A stretch of 64,000 bases of DNA from Malus domestica (Eukaryota > Streptophyta > Magnoliopsida > Rosales > Rosaceae): assembly GCF_042453785.1 (NCBI RefSeq), contig NC_091664.1, positions 5,915,001 through 5,979,000 of the forward strand. The letters are read 5' to 3'. Position 1 is the first letter of the stretch, and every line of letters starts with the position of its first letter. Position numbers and translations under genes: made by a program. Of this stretch, positions 1-12,171 are shown piece after piece. The notes beneath the pieces were generated by a model, which saw only the letters and a program-made list of their open reading frames with translations, made no database searches and was not told where the DNA came from.

Positions 1-148
1 CTTCTGCCGCCGGTCGTGTAACCTCACCACCACCGACAACCTCCCAAAGGTCCTGACCTTGTAAGTAAGACTCCATACATGTTGTCCACGTATTGTAGTT
101 TTTGTTGTTGAGCTTCTTGATTCCTCTAACTACTTGAAGGTCACCCAT
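1..148 (-). CDS. Copia retrotransposon gag, N-terminal part (cut by window edge)
   Basis: An ATG at 148 opens a minus-strand frame that stays open to the left edge (49 codons). It starts MGDLQVVRGIKKLNN and contains NYNTWTTCMESYL, which matches the N-terminal region of plant Copia Gag proteins (the N-Y-x-x-W motif of the DUF4219/UBN2 type). It lies just inside an LTR and primer-binding site (PBS), as expected for gag. Gag would form the retrotransposon particle. Protease, integrase and RT would lie off the window to the left, so intactness cannot be judged. Confidence 0.75.
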   Translation of the reverse strand, partial: MGDLQVVRGIKKLNNKNYNTWTTCMESYLQGQDLWEVVGGGEVTRPAAE

Positions 149-259
149 CGTGCCGGCAAGACTTTGACTATACCGATCAAGCTTGACTAACAAACTTGCA
201 GAGTACCAAACTCCTCACGACTCAAGATAGCTCCACCAAGAACGATCCCTGACCGTCCC

Positions 260-273
260 GCTCTGATGCCAAT
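260..273 (-). other. Copia primer-binding site, tRNA-iMet type
   Basis: On the minus strand the sequence directly after the LTR end reads ATTGGCATCAGAGC. It is one base off the usual TGGTATCAGAGC site complementary to the 3' end of initiator tRNA-Met, where minus-strand DNA synthesis begins. It fixes the orientation of the element. Confidence 0.75.
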
Positions 274-729
274 TGTTGGGGAAAAACTTAGAGTACACAA
301 CTCTAACACAAGTGTTGGAGAGACAACACAAGTAAACAAATTACTTGTATTACACACACAAAATATTACAACACTCATAAGGACACAACTTTAGAAGCAA
401 TGACACTCATTCACTTTCTAGAGACAAACTTTAGATCACTCACACTCCTACAAGACTATTCTTGCTTCTCACTCACACTTGGTTGCCTACTACTTCTTGC
501 TTGGTTGATTACATAGCACCACACCCATATTTATAGGTGTTATCAACCGACTTTCCTAATTGCCTAACCGACTTGGGCTTTAATAATTTTCTTTCTAGTC
601 ATTTCTACAACTTCCCACCGACATGCTTGCTAGAGCTTTCTAGCAAAATCCCAAGTATAATTCATCTAGAACATCAAGACTTCATAATGGGCTGGACTTT
701 AAGTTATGGGCTGTGTTGTATTTTTAACA
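274..729 (-). repeat. Copia LTR (5' LTR of the element leaving the window on the left)
   Basis: A 456-bp block that on the minus strand starts TGTTA and ends CCAACA, directly followed by the PBS. On that strand it contains a TATA-like TATAAATA near plus 528-535, a plausible LTR promoter. It is the 5' LTR, so the 3' LTR and the matching TSD lie outside the window. The outer boundary rests only on the TG...CA ends. Confidence 0.7.
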
Positions 730-1140
730 GCTTCTTGAGGCTGTACCTTAGTATCACCGTTGATCTCTTAGAAGTGGTTGTGATGCAGGAGCTGCAGAAG
801 GAAATGATACCAGTAAGTACAATATGGAATGAAAATGTATTGGTCACATTCGCAAGGACTGCACATATGAATTCTAGTCACCCAAGAATGAACTATTTAC
901 GTCTATGAATTCTAGTCCATCGAGGTCATGCATGAAAGGGTGTGTTGAGCATAACTTTATATACAGTTTAGGCCTCTCTATGAATAACTTAAGTATCGTG
1001 CTACATTAATTTGCGAAACATTTTGTGTTTTATATTTCACAAAATGGATGGAAATGATTACACATACCATCCAATCATTCTATATTAACAGTATTGGCTG
1101 GGGAAAGGAAGATGCGCAGAAGTTCCTTTTTAAGCAAATA
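730..1140. other. Intergenic, no gene seen
   Basis: This stretch lies between the Copia LTR and the 3' end of the first transporter pseudogene. No convincing coding sequence, tandem repeat or transposon end was recognised. Confidence 0.5.
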
Positions 1141-2419
1141 TTAAGGGAACAATCCATAAAGTAAAGAATTACCTCCAAAACTTTGCTGCCCGCTGGATAC
1201 AGCTACTGGTTTGCATCTCTTCTCAGAAATTTCAGCTATAACCAAACGTGATAAAAGAAGCGTCGCGATAAGAGCACAAATCATTAACATACCGCATCCC
1301 ATCCCTTTGTTGAAAGGAAACCAGTAAGAAGAGGGCCAAAAGCTGCACCAACTGATCCAGTACCATCAATTATGGTGGTAACCGTTGCCAGTGCTCGAGA
1401 ATTCCCTCTAAGGGAACTGTGCGTTCCAAGGTTTGCAGAAACTGCGGTGGTGATAAGTGCATAGGGTCCATTAATAAACAAGCCAGCAACCATCATAAGC
1501 GCAATATTGACATTGTTTGAAATGCTGCCGTATTTTCGATATAATAGCATTGCCGGAATTGCAAATGACATGAAGCCGGCTGCTGTGGTAGCTCGGGCAT
1601 TAAGCTTATCATATATGTAGCCAGCGAGGATTCCACCAACTATGCCTCCTACATCGAACAAAGTGGAGAGGTTTCCAGCAGATTTCACAGAAACATACTT
1701 GCCTCCTATTTCTGCAAAAGCATAAGAGGGAACAAGACGAGGAGCATAATATCAGATGCATGAACACAATTTAAAATAATACCTCAAAAAAAAAAAAAAA
1801 AAAAAAAAAAGACTGCAGTCACCTCGCCGGTTCATGAATGTAGTTGCAATGTGATATAACATTAGACTACAAAGAGTAATCAATTTTTAATAGCAATGTA
1901 AAATAACAACACTTACTAACAGGTAACGACGTGACATGTGAATAAGTTTCTAATAGACGTTACCATCCACAAAAGAACAGATGCACTCATGCCTGGACCA
2001 GCATAAATAACGAGGCACGCATGAGAGCAATATCCACATTAGCAGCCTCTTCAGAAGACATGTTTCCTCTGTTGTTACTAGTACTCAAACATTGTTGAAA
2101 ACCATATGAACCACACAGAGATAGACTTATAGCCACGATGAACTTGTGCAGGCTACTAGGACTCCTTATTTGAGGACATGTTTATTCTTTGCAAACCATC
2201 TGGAAATCATATAAAGGAAATTGGTTTAAAATGCCCTCAAAACCTATTTGTTAAAAGGCAGATTGCCAACTAGAATCTCAAGGCATATTTAAATCTCCAT
2301 TCAGCAACTTATTGCCAAAATGTAAACTTTTAATCGTTGTATATATTATATATGTGTGTGTGTGTGTGTGTGTATATATATAGACACACACACACACACA
2401 CACACAGTTTATATATATA

Positions 2420-2455
<36 letters not shown>

Positions 2456-4242
2456 AAGGAAAGCAGTTGAAAGCTTTTTTTGTCAAATTGCACTATAAAA
2501 TAATTCTTCAAAAATCAGATGATTACCATCTATATGATGTTTACAGAGAAAATAGATTAGCTACTCTCTCTCTTCTCTAGGAACTTGTTGAAATGAAACA
2601 AAACTCACAAGAAACATGATATATTTGTCAGAAAAAATATCCTCCATCCCTTGCAGCTCCATCGTATGTGGAAAGGAAGAGAAATACTGACAGAAAGAGA
2701 CATAAAAGTGCAGCCTCGTCTGCACCCAAGTCCTTCTGCAAACCAGAGTTCTATGCCATTTTAGGCAATTAATAGACTCTAAAAGCTTAATTTGTTAGAC
2801 AACAGGTCATCAATATATGTCAGATTAGAAAATTAACATACACAACTGCATAGATCAGAAAGATGGAGACACAAAATGCTCGATCTATGAGCACTGAGAA
2901 GCCTTTGATAACAAAGTGAAAGTATGTGAACTCTATCAACTCACAAGGAAGTTTATTTTGCGCTTGTAGCTAGTATAACAGAGAAGCCCTCCTCTCCTCT
3001 GCCAACATATTTTTTACTATAAAATTATAAATAACAACCCCTGATACTGCAATAATTATAATTTTCTTGTTCCAAATTTAAATAACGAAGCACTTATGAT
3101 AAAAAGAAAAAACAGAAGATATCTGCAAATGCAGATGGCATTCCAATATCTTACAATTGTAAAGTCATATCAGTCAATTCAGTTAAGGTGAAATATATAA
3201 CGATGAATGATATATTACCTGTCTCAGTTAGATAAAATGGTAGCCAGTACAGAAATGTGTAGGCCACAAGCTTTGACAAGAAGAAGCACAACGCAAAGGG
3301 TATAACTCCTGGTATCATACAAGCTTCAATAATTCCGATACTTGTCCTACTCACAGACCCAATTCGGGATATAGTTTTTATTTTACCGTCGACCATGAAT
3401 CCCTTTTTCATATTAACTTCTTCATCATCAGGTACTGCCTCCAAATTAGAAGCTGAATTTGGTGGGAAAGAAAATACAATATCTTGGATAAGCAGCCAAG
3501 AAGAAGAAAACGATTACGCCTCCAACTGCTATAAAAGCACCTGGAACAATAAAGCACCAACCCCACCCATAATCTAGAACACTAGCAGCAAGAAGTGAAC
3601 CACTTTTATTCCCAACCGAAGTATGCGCATTCCATATGCCCATTATCAAACCCCTCTTTCCCCTTCCAAACCAATTACCAATCACAGCAACAACTGAAGG
3701 CCAACCGGTTGCTTGGAACAACCCGGCAATCATTTGCATCCCAAGATGGAAACCAAACACAGGAATATTCAAAAAGTATCCCATCCCAAACAAGGCAACA
3801 AAAATGCCACTCCCAGACATCCCGGTCGTCAAGAACAATCGGAGGTCCAAAGTATCTCCCAAATGGCCAGCAACATACATTCCCAAAGAGTAACATGCAA
3901 GAAACGCAAGATCAATCTCCCCCAATTTCGATATCCCGATGGTTCCATTAAAGGGGGCCCAACCCTTGTGTAACCTACAATTCTCATTGCCCCTAAACTC
4001 TCTCTTGAGAAAGACTTTACCAAACAAGGAGTCCAAGCCATTGCCTCTATGGGGATCAGGATACAAAACACTTTTAACTACACTACTGGGTTTTCTAGAT
4101 GCATGGTAACATGTATAAGCTATGAAAGTAACAAGCAAAATTAGATATCTATATGTAGAAAGACTCCAATTTTGCCTCTAATGCTTCTAATCAGCAAAAT
4201 CCCAGGTGGGATTTCTCGCATTGTATCAGAATTCTGAGACAT
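1141..4242 (-). pseudogene. G3Pp: Glycerol-3-phosphate transporter-like (MFS) gene, copy 1, frame-broken
   Basis: This resembles plant glycerol-3-phosphate transporters (G3Pp, organophosphate:Pi antiporter type of the major facilitator superfamily), multi-pass membrane proteins of about 500 residues. Exon A runs from 4242 (ATG, MSQNSDTMREIPPG) to 3219 and exon B from 1711 to about 1141. They join as LTET|EIGGKY with a GT donor and a TTTTGCAG acceptor. Typical segments include YTCYHASRK, KGWAPFNGT, GWPSVVAVIGNWFG, AGNLSTLFDVGG and [16 protein letters not shown]. Three frame breaks are visible. One base is missing after IRSIRGK near 4170 compared with copy 2. Two bases are missing near 3485 (copy 2 reads AYPGDIG). 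The frame also shifts after KGWDAV near 1285, with [17 protein letters not shown] following in another frame. Either this is a decayed gene or the assembly has three errors. Upstream sequence matches copy 2 to about 4421. Confidence 0.85.
2352..2450. repeat. (TG)n / (CA)n microsatellite inside the copy 1 intron
   Basis: A (TG)n tract is followed by a TA stretch, a (AC)n tract, a second TA stretch and another (AC)n tract. The opposed TG and AC runs can pair as a hairpin. It lies in the 1507-bp intron (1712-3218) of the transporter pseudogene. The intron also holds a poly(A) run near 1787-1810 and no other recognised feature. Confidence 0.9.
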
Positions 4243-4422
4243 TTTCACAATCCCACAAAAACACAAAACCGTAACAAAACTTCCTCACAAAACCGTCATA
4301 TCACATCCATTTTTCAAATTCAAAAACTACCCAGAACGCAAAATCGCAGGTTTCATGCGCCAAAATATAGAGGAAAAGCTTTAGAGAGAGAGCACGAGAC
4401 CTTGTTGAATTGACGAAGAAAA

Positions 4423-5197
4423 ACTTGTTAAACCTTATATGTTTATGTACCATTAAAACACCATTGAACTAACCTTGAGAAGTCATCTTCCTAGCTCGAC
4501 AAGGACTGCAATTGCAGCAAGCTTTCCTCGAACACCCTAGACTTTAAAGGTTGGCCTTCTGCACCCTCACCAACACTGTATTACTCGAACCTATGGGAAG
4601 TTCTCCAAGTATATGTATCGGTGGTGTATGCAGGGACCTTCCCTCGTTCAGAACTATCGGAGACTATGAACTTACATGAGTGTTCATGAGCTCTTATAAT
4701 CACTTAACAAGATCCTTACTTACATGAAATAATTAATCACAGACTTGGTACAGAAGTGAGCCACAAAACCGTGAGTCGAAAGCATCAACTCCATCACTTC
4801 TAGGTCCACTCAATCAACCATATTTATGACTGCTTAATGCTTCCTATGAAGCTTTCAAGCTATGAGAATAGCTCACATATATTTTCATGAAAAGATTCAG
4901 TACATATGCCAATCAATCTCTCAGCAGTACTAATTGCAGCGAATAACCTTTTGCAGCTACATTGTCTCACTATAATATTTATCAGTTGCTTATGATCTTT
5001 CAACAACCTTTATTTCCAACTAAAAATAAGAGCTAAAACTATATTGAAACAATGTATGAATTACTGAAGTAGCATCCCTTTATTAAACATTCAATTCAAC
5101 CAAGTGTAGCGACTAGCTAAACACACAACCAAAATTACTACTTACTATCACGATAATAACCAACATACATAATTATGCTATATACTATCACTACTCC
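4423..5197. other. Decayed Copia-flanking sequence, no gene
   Basis: Homology with the second transporter copy ends near 4421 (after GAATTGACGAAGAA). From there to the Copia pol fragment no coding sequence is visible. On the minus strand it directly follows the pol stop codon, so it is probably the 3' non-coding part or LTR of that retroelement. No second LTR copy was seen to confirm this. Confidence 0.4.
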
Positions 5198-5199
5198 CA

Positions 5200-6185
5200 C
5201 TAGTTCAACAAATATAGGGTTGCAGTCACTCCCATACGGACTGCATGCTTGTGAAAAACTGCATTTGGTAATACCTTAGTGAGTGGATTAGAAAGCATTG
5301 CATGAGTGTCAATGTAATCAACCTTGATCTCTCCAGACTTCACTTTCTTCCTTGTCAATGCATATTTGGTGTTCAACTGCTTAGTTCTAGGAGACCTTTT
5401 ATTATTCTTAGAATAAAAGACAACAGCTTTATTATCACACCAAATTTGAACAGGCTTTGCAATTGAATTCATGATCTCGAGACCGTTGATGAAATTTCTC
5501 AGCCATATAGCCTGTGATGTAGCTTTATAACAAGCTACAAACTCAGCTTGCATGGTGGAAGTGGCAACAATATCTTGTTTCACACTCTTCCATGGCATTG
5601 CCCCATTTGCCAATGTGAATATATAACCTGAAGTTGACTTAAGTGAATCAAGGCAGCTTGCAAAGTCTGAGTCACTATAGCCTACTAGTTCGAGTTTTGA
5701 ATCTCTTTTGTATATTAGCTGATATTCTTTTGCTCTTTGCAAGTATCTCAAAACTTTCTTGGCGGCTATCCAGTGTGCATTGCCATGATTAGACTGAAAC
5801 GTTCCTAATATGCTAATAGCATATGCAATATCAGGTCTAGTACATACATGTGCATACATGAGGCTCCCAACGAGAGAATCATAAGGCTTACTAGCCATTT
5901 CTTTCTTCTCAAAATTAGTCTTAGGGCATTAATCCTTACTGAGCTTTTCTCCCTTTATCATGGGAAAACCACAACCATTCGAGTCTTCCATGTTGAACCT
6001 TTTGAGTACCTTTTCAATGTATGCTTTTTATGATCCTTTGTGATCTGAATACCAAAAACAAAGGCTGCCTCTCCCATATCCTTCATCTTAAAACATTTAA
6101 ACAGAAATCTCTTGGTGTCACTTAGCGGTGATGCACTATTGCATGCTAACAATATGTCATCCACGTAAAGGATGTGATTGTTCTA
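5200..6185 (-). pseudogene. Copia reverse transcriptase / RNase H fragment
   Basis: Minus-strand remnant of the C-terminal half of a Copia polyprotein. It starts inside the RT with LYVDDILLACNSAS (YVDD catalytic motif near 6155-6170) and continues through KMKDMGEAAFVFGIQI. It is interrupted by stops near 5950 and resumes as SLVGSLMYAHVCTRPDIAYA with the RNase H-like segments GYSDSDFA and WCDNKAVV, ending near 5200. Gag, protease and integrase are missing upstream. It is a truncated, non-functional insertion between the two transporter copies. Confidence 0.85.
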
Positions 6186-6289
6186 GGGTCCAACTTCTTC
6201 TCCATTGGATTGTATGCTCTTGATTGGGAATCCAACATACTGATCTTCCCGAATTGGATTTGTAAATTCATAAAATAAAATGTTGACCG

Positions 6290-8405
6290 TCACTTGATTT
6301 TGGGTAATTGGTGGAGATCCGACCGTTGGATCATAATGAAACCTTAAGATGTTGTTCTAGAAGTATAATGTGAATCTTAGTTTTTTATGTAAATTATGTA
6401 TTCTATCAGTCAGAACTCAGAGATGTGATTTAATAATTGGTCATAGGTGACGATGGTTCATGATGTCTCGACATGCGTGCTAGAGAGTCGTGGCACGGAC
6501 CTCAGGGGAGTGGGTCTTTTCCATTCTATCGTGTATTATATATATATATATATATGATAGACAATTCCATAAAATTTTATAAATCGATTATTGCTTATGA
6601 TTAATGTGAATGCTTTGAAATACTATTGTGAACTACGAATGGCTTGATCCCTGTTTAGGGTACGTAGGCAGTCTAACAAGATGTTAGATGCAGCCATACA
6701 ATATTTGAAACAAAAACCTTGTTTGGGAATTGAGCAATGTGAAGGAAATTGGTGAAAATATGAGGTTTAACCTTATGTTTTTAGTGATTGGATGTTGGTC
6801 ATAAATCAATGTGGTAGGAATCAAGAAACTGAAATAAGGAAACGTAAGTAATGATAGTTAATTAAACTAGTGTTTAGTTGGACTTATCCCCGATAATAAT
6901 TTCCGAAAATAAATAATTCGAGAGTAGGGCATTATAGATTGTGCATTTTACGCCATATTATATATATATATATATATGTATTTTGGAAAAATACTATGAT
7001 ATGGTTGAGTTTTAGATTTGCATTATGGCATATCCATGTGTATACTACATGCACAAAATTATTATGAATGCTTTGAAGTGCGAAGATGAACGCAGAACAC
7101 ACAGGTAAGTTCAGGTGAGTTATGGTATTAGTTGAAATGATTAAGTTATGGCATGATCACATTATGTTTTAGGCAACTCCAACATTGTCGTACAAGTTGC
7201 CTATGAGTTGTATATGTCACATGAGAAGCATTTAGAGCTCATAAACATGCATCCCAGTGTTAGTGCTCCCACCCGTGGCCAAGGCACGTCCTTCCCATGA
7301 TGTTCACCTCCTGCACCTTATGCTCACCTTGGATCCAAGGTAGGTGCACAGGCCTATCATACAGACCACTATAGGTGGTTCCGACTCGTAGGTGACCTGC
7401 GATTATTCGCACAGTCTTCACGTGATCGTAACACTTGAGCTTATTTATTTACACCCAGTCCACCTTAGGTGGTTCCGACTCATGTGCAGGTATACTTGAT
7501 GAGATATAGATAAGTCGTACAGGTCACTGGAGGTGACTCCCGACTTATGAGCTAGCATATGTGATGAGATATAGATAAGTCGTACAGGTCACTAGAGGTG
7601 ACTCCCGACTTATAAGCTAGCATATGTGATGAACCAGCATATGAAATATGTGATGAGCTAGCATATGTGATGAAATATGTTATGAGCTAGCATATGTGAT
7701 GAGATATGTGATGAGCTATAGATAAGTTGTACAGATCACTATAGGTGACTCCAACTTATATGCTAGCGTTGATTGACGAGATATGGATAAGTCGTACAGG
7801 TCACGTGCAGTGACTCTGGCTAGTATGATTGATGAGCTATTGATTCAGCCATACAGGTCACGTGAGATGACTCCGGCTGGCATACCATTTGATATTGATT
7901 TATTTCACATGGATTACTTATTCTTGTTGAGATATTTGACACGGCATAACCGTGAGACTGTTATTTTGGTTATGGTTTTGAGTTATAGTCACCTGTTATT
8001 TTCTAGGAAATTATATAGGTGTTACGGCGATGGGCTACTGCCTTTGGTAATTGAAAGTGGTTTGAAAAGTTTTGTTTCACTCACTCACATTTTCTATTTT
8101 TGCACCCCTCCAGGTTCTAGCAGCAGAGTTCTGTATCGACGAGGATTCGTGGCACTTTTCAGCACAGATGTCTTCTTATGGCATAACCATTATCTTACTT
8201 TACTGTACTATACCTATGCTCTGTATCATGTGTGAAATGGGTCCAGACCCGCTCACCGCGCACTCTTGTATTTAGGCACTTTTAGATTTAAAATTATTCA
8301 TCTTTTTCCGCATCACCATACTTTATGGCTTCGTCACCTTCTAGGTGTCGGCCAGCACAGCTCGATTCGGGGTCCTAGTGGACATTCTGAGTCAAGGTGT
8401 GTCAG
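6290..8405. repeat. Probable Ty3/gypsy-type long LTR remnant
   Basis: No coding sequence of recognisable function occurs here. The stretch contains TA microsatellites (about 6536-6556 and 6956-6978), a phrase around GATCCGACCGTTGGATCA near 6315, and a series of repeats based on CAGGTCAC...GGTGACTCC, ending near GTGTGTCA at 8398-8405. This style resembles the long LTRs of plant Ty3/gypsy elements. The 150-residue open frame at 7783-8235 has no protein-like features and is taken as chance. Boundaries and class are tentative. Confidence 0.35.
7498..7627. repeat. 65-bp tandem repeat, two full units plus degenerate partial units to ~7870
   Basis: Units 7498-7562 and 7563-7627 both start GATGAGATATAGATAAG, end GCTAGCATATGT and differ at only a few bases. 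Shorter GATGAGCTAGCATATGT pieces continue to about 7700. Two more diverged units follow near 7720-7870. Each full unit contains the imperfect palindrome GGTCACT..AGGTGACT. Confidence 0.85.
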
Positions 8406-8419
8406 TTTTAATCATAGTG

Positions 8420-10680
8420 ATCAATAATTCAAAGTACTGCAATCAATAATAAGCAATTAAATAAAAATCACATATTCATGCTAAGGCTCAAGGCTTCATC
8501 CTAGCAAAACGAATTAGTTACGCATATTCATAATTAAAATCATAGAAAATATTATTAAGAAGAAGAGGAATGAAAACACCTTAAAATAGAGAATCTCTAA
8601 GAACCCTAGCAATTACTTTCTGTCTCCAAAGTTGCATAAAAGAAAACGTAGAGAAAAATTGTGGATGGCAAAAGCAATATATTCTTCTTTGTCATCGCAC
8701 AAACCCTAAAATGTAGTCTTTTATTCTTATTCCAACTAGGAAACTAAATAATAATCAAATAACTTAGAAAATAGAGTTCTAATTAAACTATAGAGTTCTA
8801 ATTAAACTAGGAGAATCTGCACAGAAATTGTCCAGTCACATTTTAGCCTCACATCTCCTTCAAATCCGGCCCAAGATAGTTTGTTTTAAAGATAAGAACA
8901 TTCTGAACACATCTCCAATATGCCACATGCCACGAATACATCAGAGGTCATCTTAGACTCCAAAAATGCAATTCAAGCCCAGAAAAGTCATATTCTAGCA
9001 CTGCAAATCACTATTTATTTTATTGCTAGAAAATAACCGCTTAGTGGAAAAATTTGATATTTTGATACGATCAAGCTAAGTGACTCACGAACGTCCTCCA
9101 ACTGGAATTACTCCAAAATTCGTCCATTTGACCACGTTTCACTCCAGAGGAAGTCGAAAGTCCTATATTAGAAATACAATTCAAAGTATCAAAATTCTTC
9201 TAAAATATTAACCAAAATATACTAAGAGTAGGGTTAAATATATAATATAAAATTCACTCATCAAAATACCCTCAAACTTAGCTTTTTGCTTGTTCTCAAG
9301 CAAAACATGACCCAAACAAAAATAAAAACTTAACAAACTAGAAACGTAGCTAAAACTTAACCAAGACAAAGCTTCCACCTTCAAGTTGCAATCCATAGCA
9401 AATTTTAAAAACTAGAACATCTTTTCAAAAGATCCAACTAATCCCACCACAGAGTCTAAGCTATTTAGAATCAATTAGAAAAGAATTCACAAACTTCCTT
9501 AAGTGTAAAGTGAACCATCTTAGTTAAGGAGACTCAACTAAAACTCTTACCTCCCATCCCTTTTATTTAATTCTTCACACACTTATATAATCATTTGTTT
9601 TTTTCTTTTCGAACTTTTTCTCTTCTTCTTTTTTTCAGTAATAGTAGTGGTCGTGCAATGTCGATTCCCTTAAGCTTTCGATCCAACCCATGTAGCGAGC
9701 TTTAAGTCAATAACTCTCAAACCACTAGGGCTTTAGGGCACTAGGTGTAGAACACCCCTAAGGACTTATTAACTCGAGCTGGAAAGGCTACAAAACCAAC
9801 TAACCACTCAGCCTCATGCCAAAACTCTACCGTTTGACGTGAGAATCACTGCTAATTAGGCAAGACTGGCCCGATTACTAGGCAAAGCATCAGGTGGAAC
9901 AATTATTACTTTATAACACATATTAACTTTATCTTATATATAGAACAAAAATTAAAATACACTTAGACAAAAAGTAAGTATTTCAATCTCACTCCCCACA
10001 AACCATGTTGGTGTGAATGTGCAAAGTTCAAAGTACAATTCATGAATTAGTGTCTAAGCAATGATAAATAGAAACGACTCTATTGTGAGATTAATCTTCA
10101 CCATGTCCATTTGTTCTAACATTTAAAATAATCTATGAATATTAACTTAAAAACGAAAATTTTTAACTGACACAAAAAATTAAAAATTAAAAAAAATTTG
10201 TTTCCGACCCCCAAACTTAAATCACACATTGTCCTCAAGATGTGGAAAAGAAAGAATAAATGTAAGGGCCTGACTGATTGTTAACTGTGTGATCAACTTT
10301 AGCTCTTATTGAAGTAAATGCAAACATGAAATTGTAGACTCTGATATTCTCTCTAAACAATTAGCTTTTTTGGCCTCTAGTTGGGTCAAACAAATTTTCT
10401 AAAAAAATAAGAAGTGGGCATTGGACGTGAGAGTTTGACCTTACCTTGTTGTCAACAAAGAGAATAAAGGGACTCATTATTCCTGGACTTCTGCTTTAGA
10501 CTCTTTTATCAAAATAAAAAATAAAAAAAATTCACCACAGTAAAAGAAAGAATAAACTAAAAAAACTGGAACTAAGATAAACTAAACTATGGAAAAACAT
10601 GAAAAGAAAAACTAAAAGGAAAATAACTAACTGAAAAACAAAATAACAGAGAGCAGAATAAAGAAAGAAACGACCAGATG
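8420..10680 (-). repeat. Ty3/gypsy (Tat/Ogre-like) LTR and 3' internal remnant
   Basis: AT-rich, without a supported gene. Read on the minus strand, the part near 10200-10240 has the sense CTTGAGGACAATGTGTGAT followed by TTAAGTTTGGGGGTC. I know this phrase from the 3' internal end of plant Tat/Ogre-like Ty3/gypsy elements, just before the 3' LTR. The sequence below it would then be LTR. No TSD or second LTR was found, so this is a family-resemblance call only. Confidence 0.35.
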
Positions 10681-10684
10681 AGAG

Positions 10685-11101
10685 ATGAGAGTCGATAGGG
10701 GAAAGAGAGGGCGCTCAAGTCTTTATCGAGGGTTTCGTTTGGGGGTTTCCAATCTCGTGCTATTGACCCTCCCTAGGCTATCTAGTTGGCTAATTAGTTG
10801 GTTAATAGGGCGTAGGATAATGATTGAGCGCGCTTTGGGGGCAAAGGGGGGAGAATTCTCCTCTTCGGGAAAGTTTTGGGTTTCTGAAAAGGGTGTAGCA
10901 CAGTGTATTATTGCTGGGTTTGGGGTTTTTGAGGGTAAGGGACAATCGTTTCTTCTTCTTTGGTGGCTTTGGTTTCTTGAAAGGTGGCGTAATCACCTTG
11001 GCTTTGGTGCCATCTCATTGGAATGCGCTTGCTGGGATTGGTTGAAATGTCCAGGTGATAAAGGGTTTTTAAAAGGGAGGCTAAATAATGATGAGGTTTG
11101 A
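10685..11101 (+). other. Unrecognised 138-codon open frame upstream of the LINE
   Basis: An open frame starting MRVDRGKRGRSSLYRGF, rich in G, W and L, that ends next to the left TSD of the hAT-type MITE. I do not recognise it. Its position suggests it may belong to the 5' region of the degenerate LINE that continues after the two MITEs, but nothing in its sequence proves that. Confidence 0.15.
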
Positions 11102-11107
11102 AGCGAA

Positions 11108-12053
11108 CTACGATGCATGGACACGAGAGAAAGCCACCGTATCCCGTATCTGACACGCTAAGGATACGGATACGCGGATGATACGTGTGGATACGCATCT
11201 GATACGTATTGGAGTGAAAGGATACGTTTGGGACTGACGTATCGTATTGTCCAGATACGTGTATCCTACTTTTCGGATACATTTGAAACTGAAATAGGAG
11301 GATAATCAGAAAAAATAAATAAAAAAAATCACAAAAAATCCGCATAGAATCGTGATTGATCAAACTTAGCTAACTGAAATCACTCTAAAATCAAAGGATA
11401 ATAAATAAAAAAGTAAAATTCGGATTTACCTCTCAGAAATCACTCTGCTTGGGAGACTTTCACGAATCCCCATTGACCGTCATCTACAACTGTTCCGTGA
11501 CCCGTCGTCTCCCTCTTCTTCGTCTACAACTCTCTGTCGTCTCCTTCATCTCTGTCTGCAACTCTTGGTGAGTGGTGACCGGTGAGCTTTCATTGTTTTC
11601 ACCCGTCTCAGCTTTACTAATTCAAGTTTCAACCCATTCGAAGACAATAATATTATAATACCCATTCCAAGACATTCTGATTCCCCGAGGACAATAATAT
11701 AATATTATAGTGCCCATCCATTCCACTACGCCATAGTCTATTCAAATCTAACGACTTTTGCTTTTCTGTTTTTAACTTTTTTTGTTATTATAATATTATT
11801 GTATAGTGGTATGGATATTTAGATTATAATAACTTTGTCTTTACAGTGGATTAACTCTTACTCTTTATGTGCATATTATAATATACTAATAAATTTGAAT
11901 GCTTATTTTATAATGTTTTAGATATATTTTATTTATTTATTTATTTATTTATACATATTTTTAATTGTCGTATCCCTGACGTATCGTATCCTTATTTTTT
12001 TAAATTTGACGTATCCTCGTGTCGTATCGTATCTCCGTATCCGTGCATCATAG
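11108..12053. mobile_element. hAT-type MITE, copy 1 (946 bp)
   Basis: The ends are imperfect inverted repeats: the left starts CTACGATGCATGGACACG and the right, reversed, starts CTATGATGCACGGATACG. They are flanked by the 8-bp duplication GAAGCGAA (11100-11107) / GAAGCAAA (12054-12061), one mismatch. The 8-bp TSD points to the hAT superfamily. Both ends are crowded with GGATAC/GTATCC words, probably transposase-binding sites. There is no coding capacity. The same family occurs at 29715-30255. Confidence 0.85.
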
Positions 12054-12171
12054 GAAGCAAAGGGGCTGGAAAGACAATTGTAATACGCAAACCCTCTACT
12101 TGGGTGAGATGACTCGATGGTGTTATGCTGGTGTTCCCTCAACCTACCTTGGGGGAAGAATCACTCTCTAA

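Noticed and set aside
1284-1300. GTATGT after KGWDAV as a splice donor for a further intron in transporter copy 1
   Set aside because: Recognisable transporter coding sequence ([13 protein letters not shown]) continues immediately after it in another frame, so a small deletion is simpler than an intron.
2278-2580. Open frames on both strands rich in Cys-Val and Thr-His repeats
   Set aside because: They are translations of the TG/CA microsatellite inside a transporter intron.
3595-3973. Plus-strand frames of 85-118 residues opposite transporter exon A, and the same at 22146-22604
   Set aside because: They are shadows of the minus-strand transporter coding sequence with no own conservation signals.
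7498-7700. CRISPR-like array
   Set aside because: The repeats are adjoining tandem units without unique spacers, and the genome is eukaryotic.
7783-8235. 150-residue frame as a possible gene
   Set aside because: It lies across a repeat array in an LTR-like region and has no recognisable domain.
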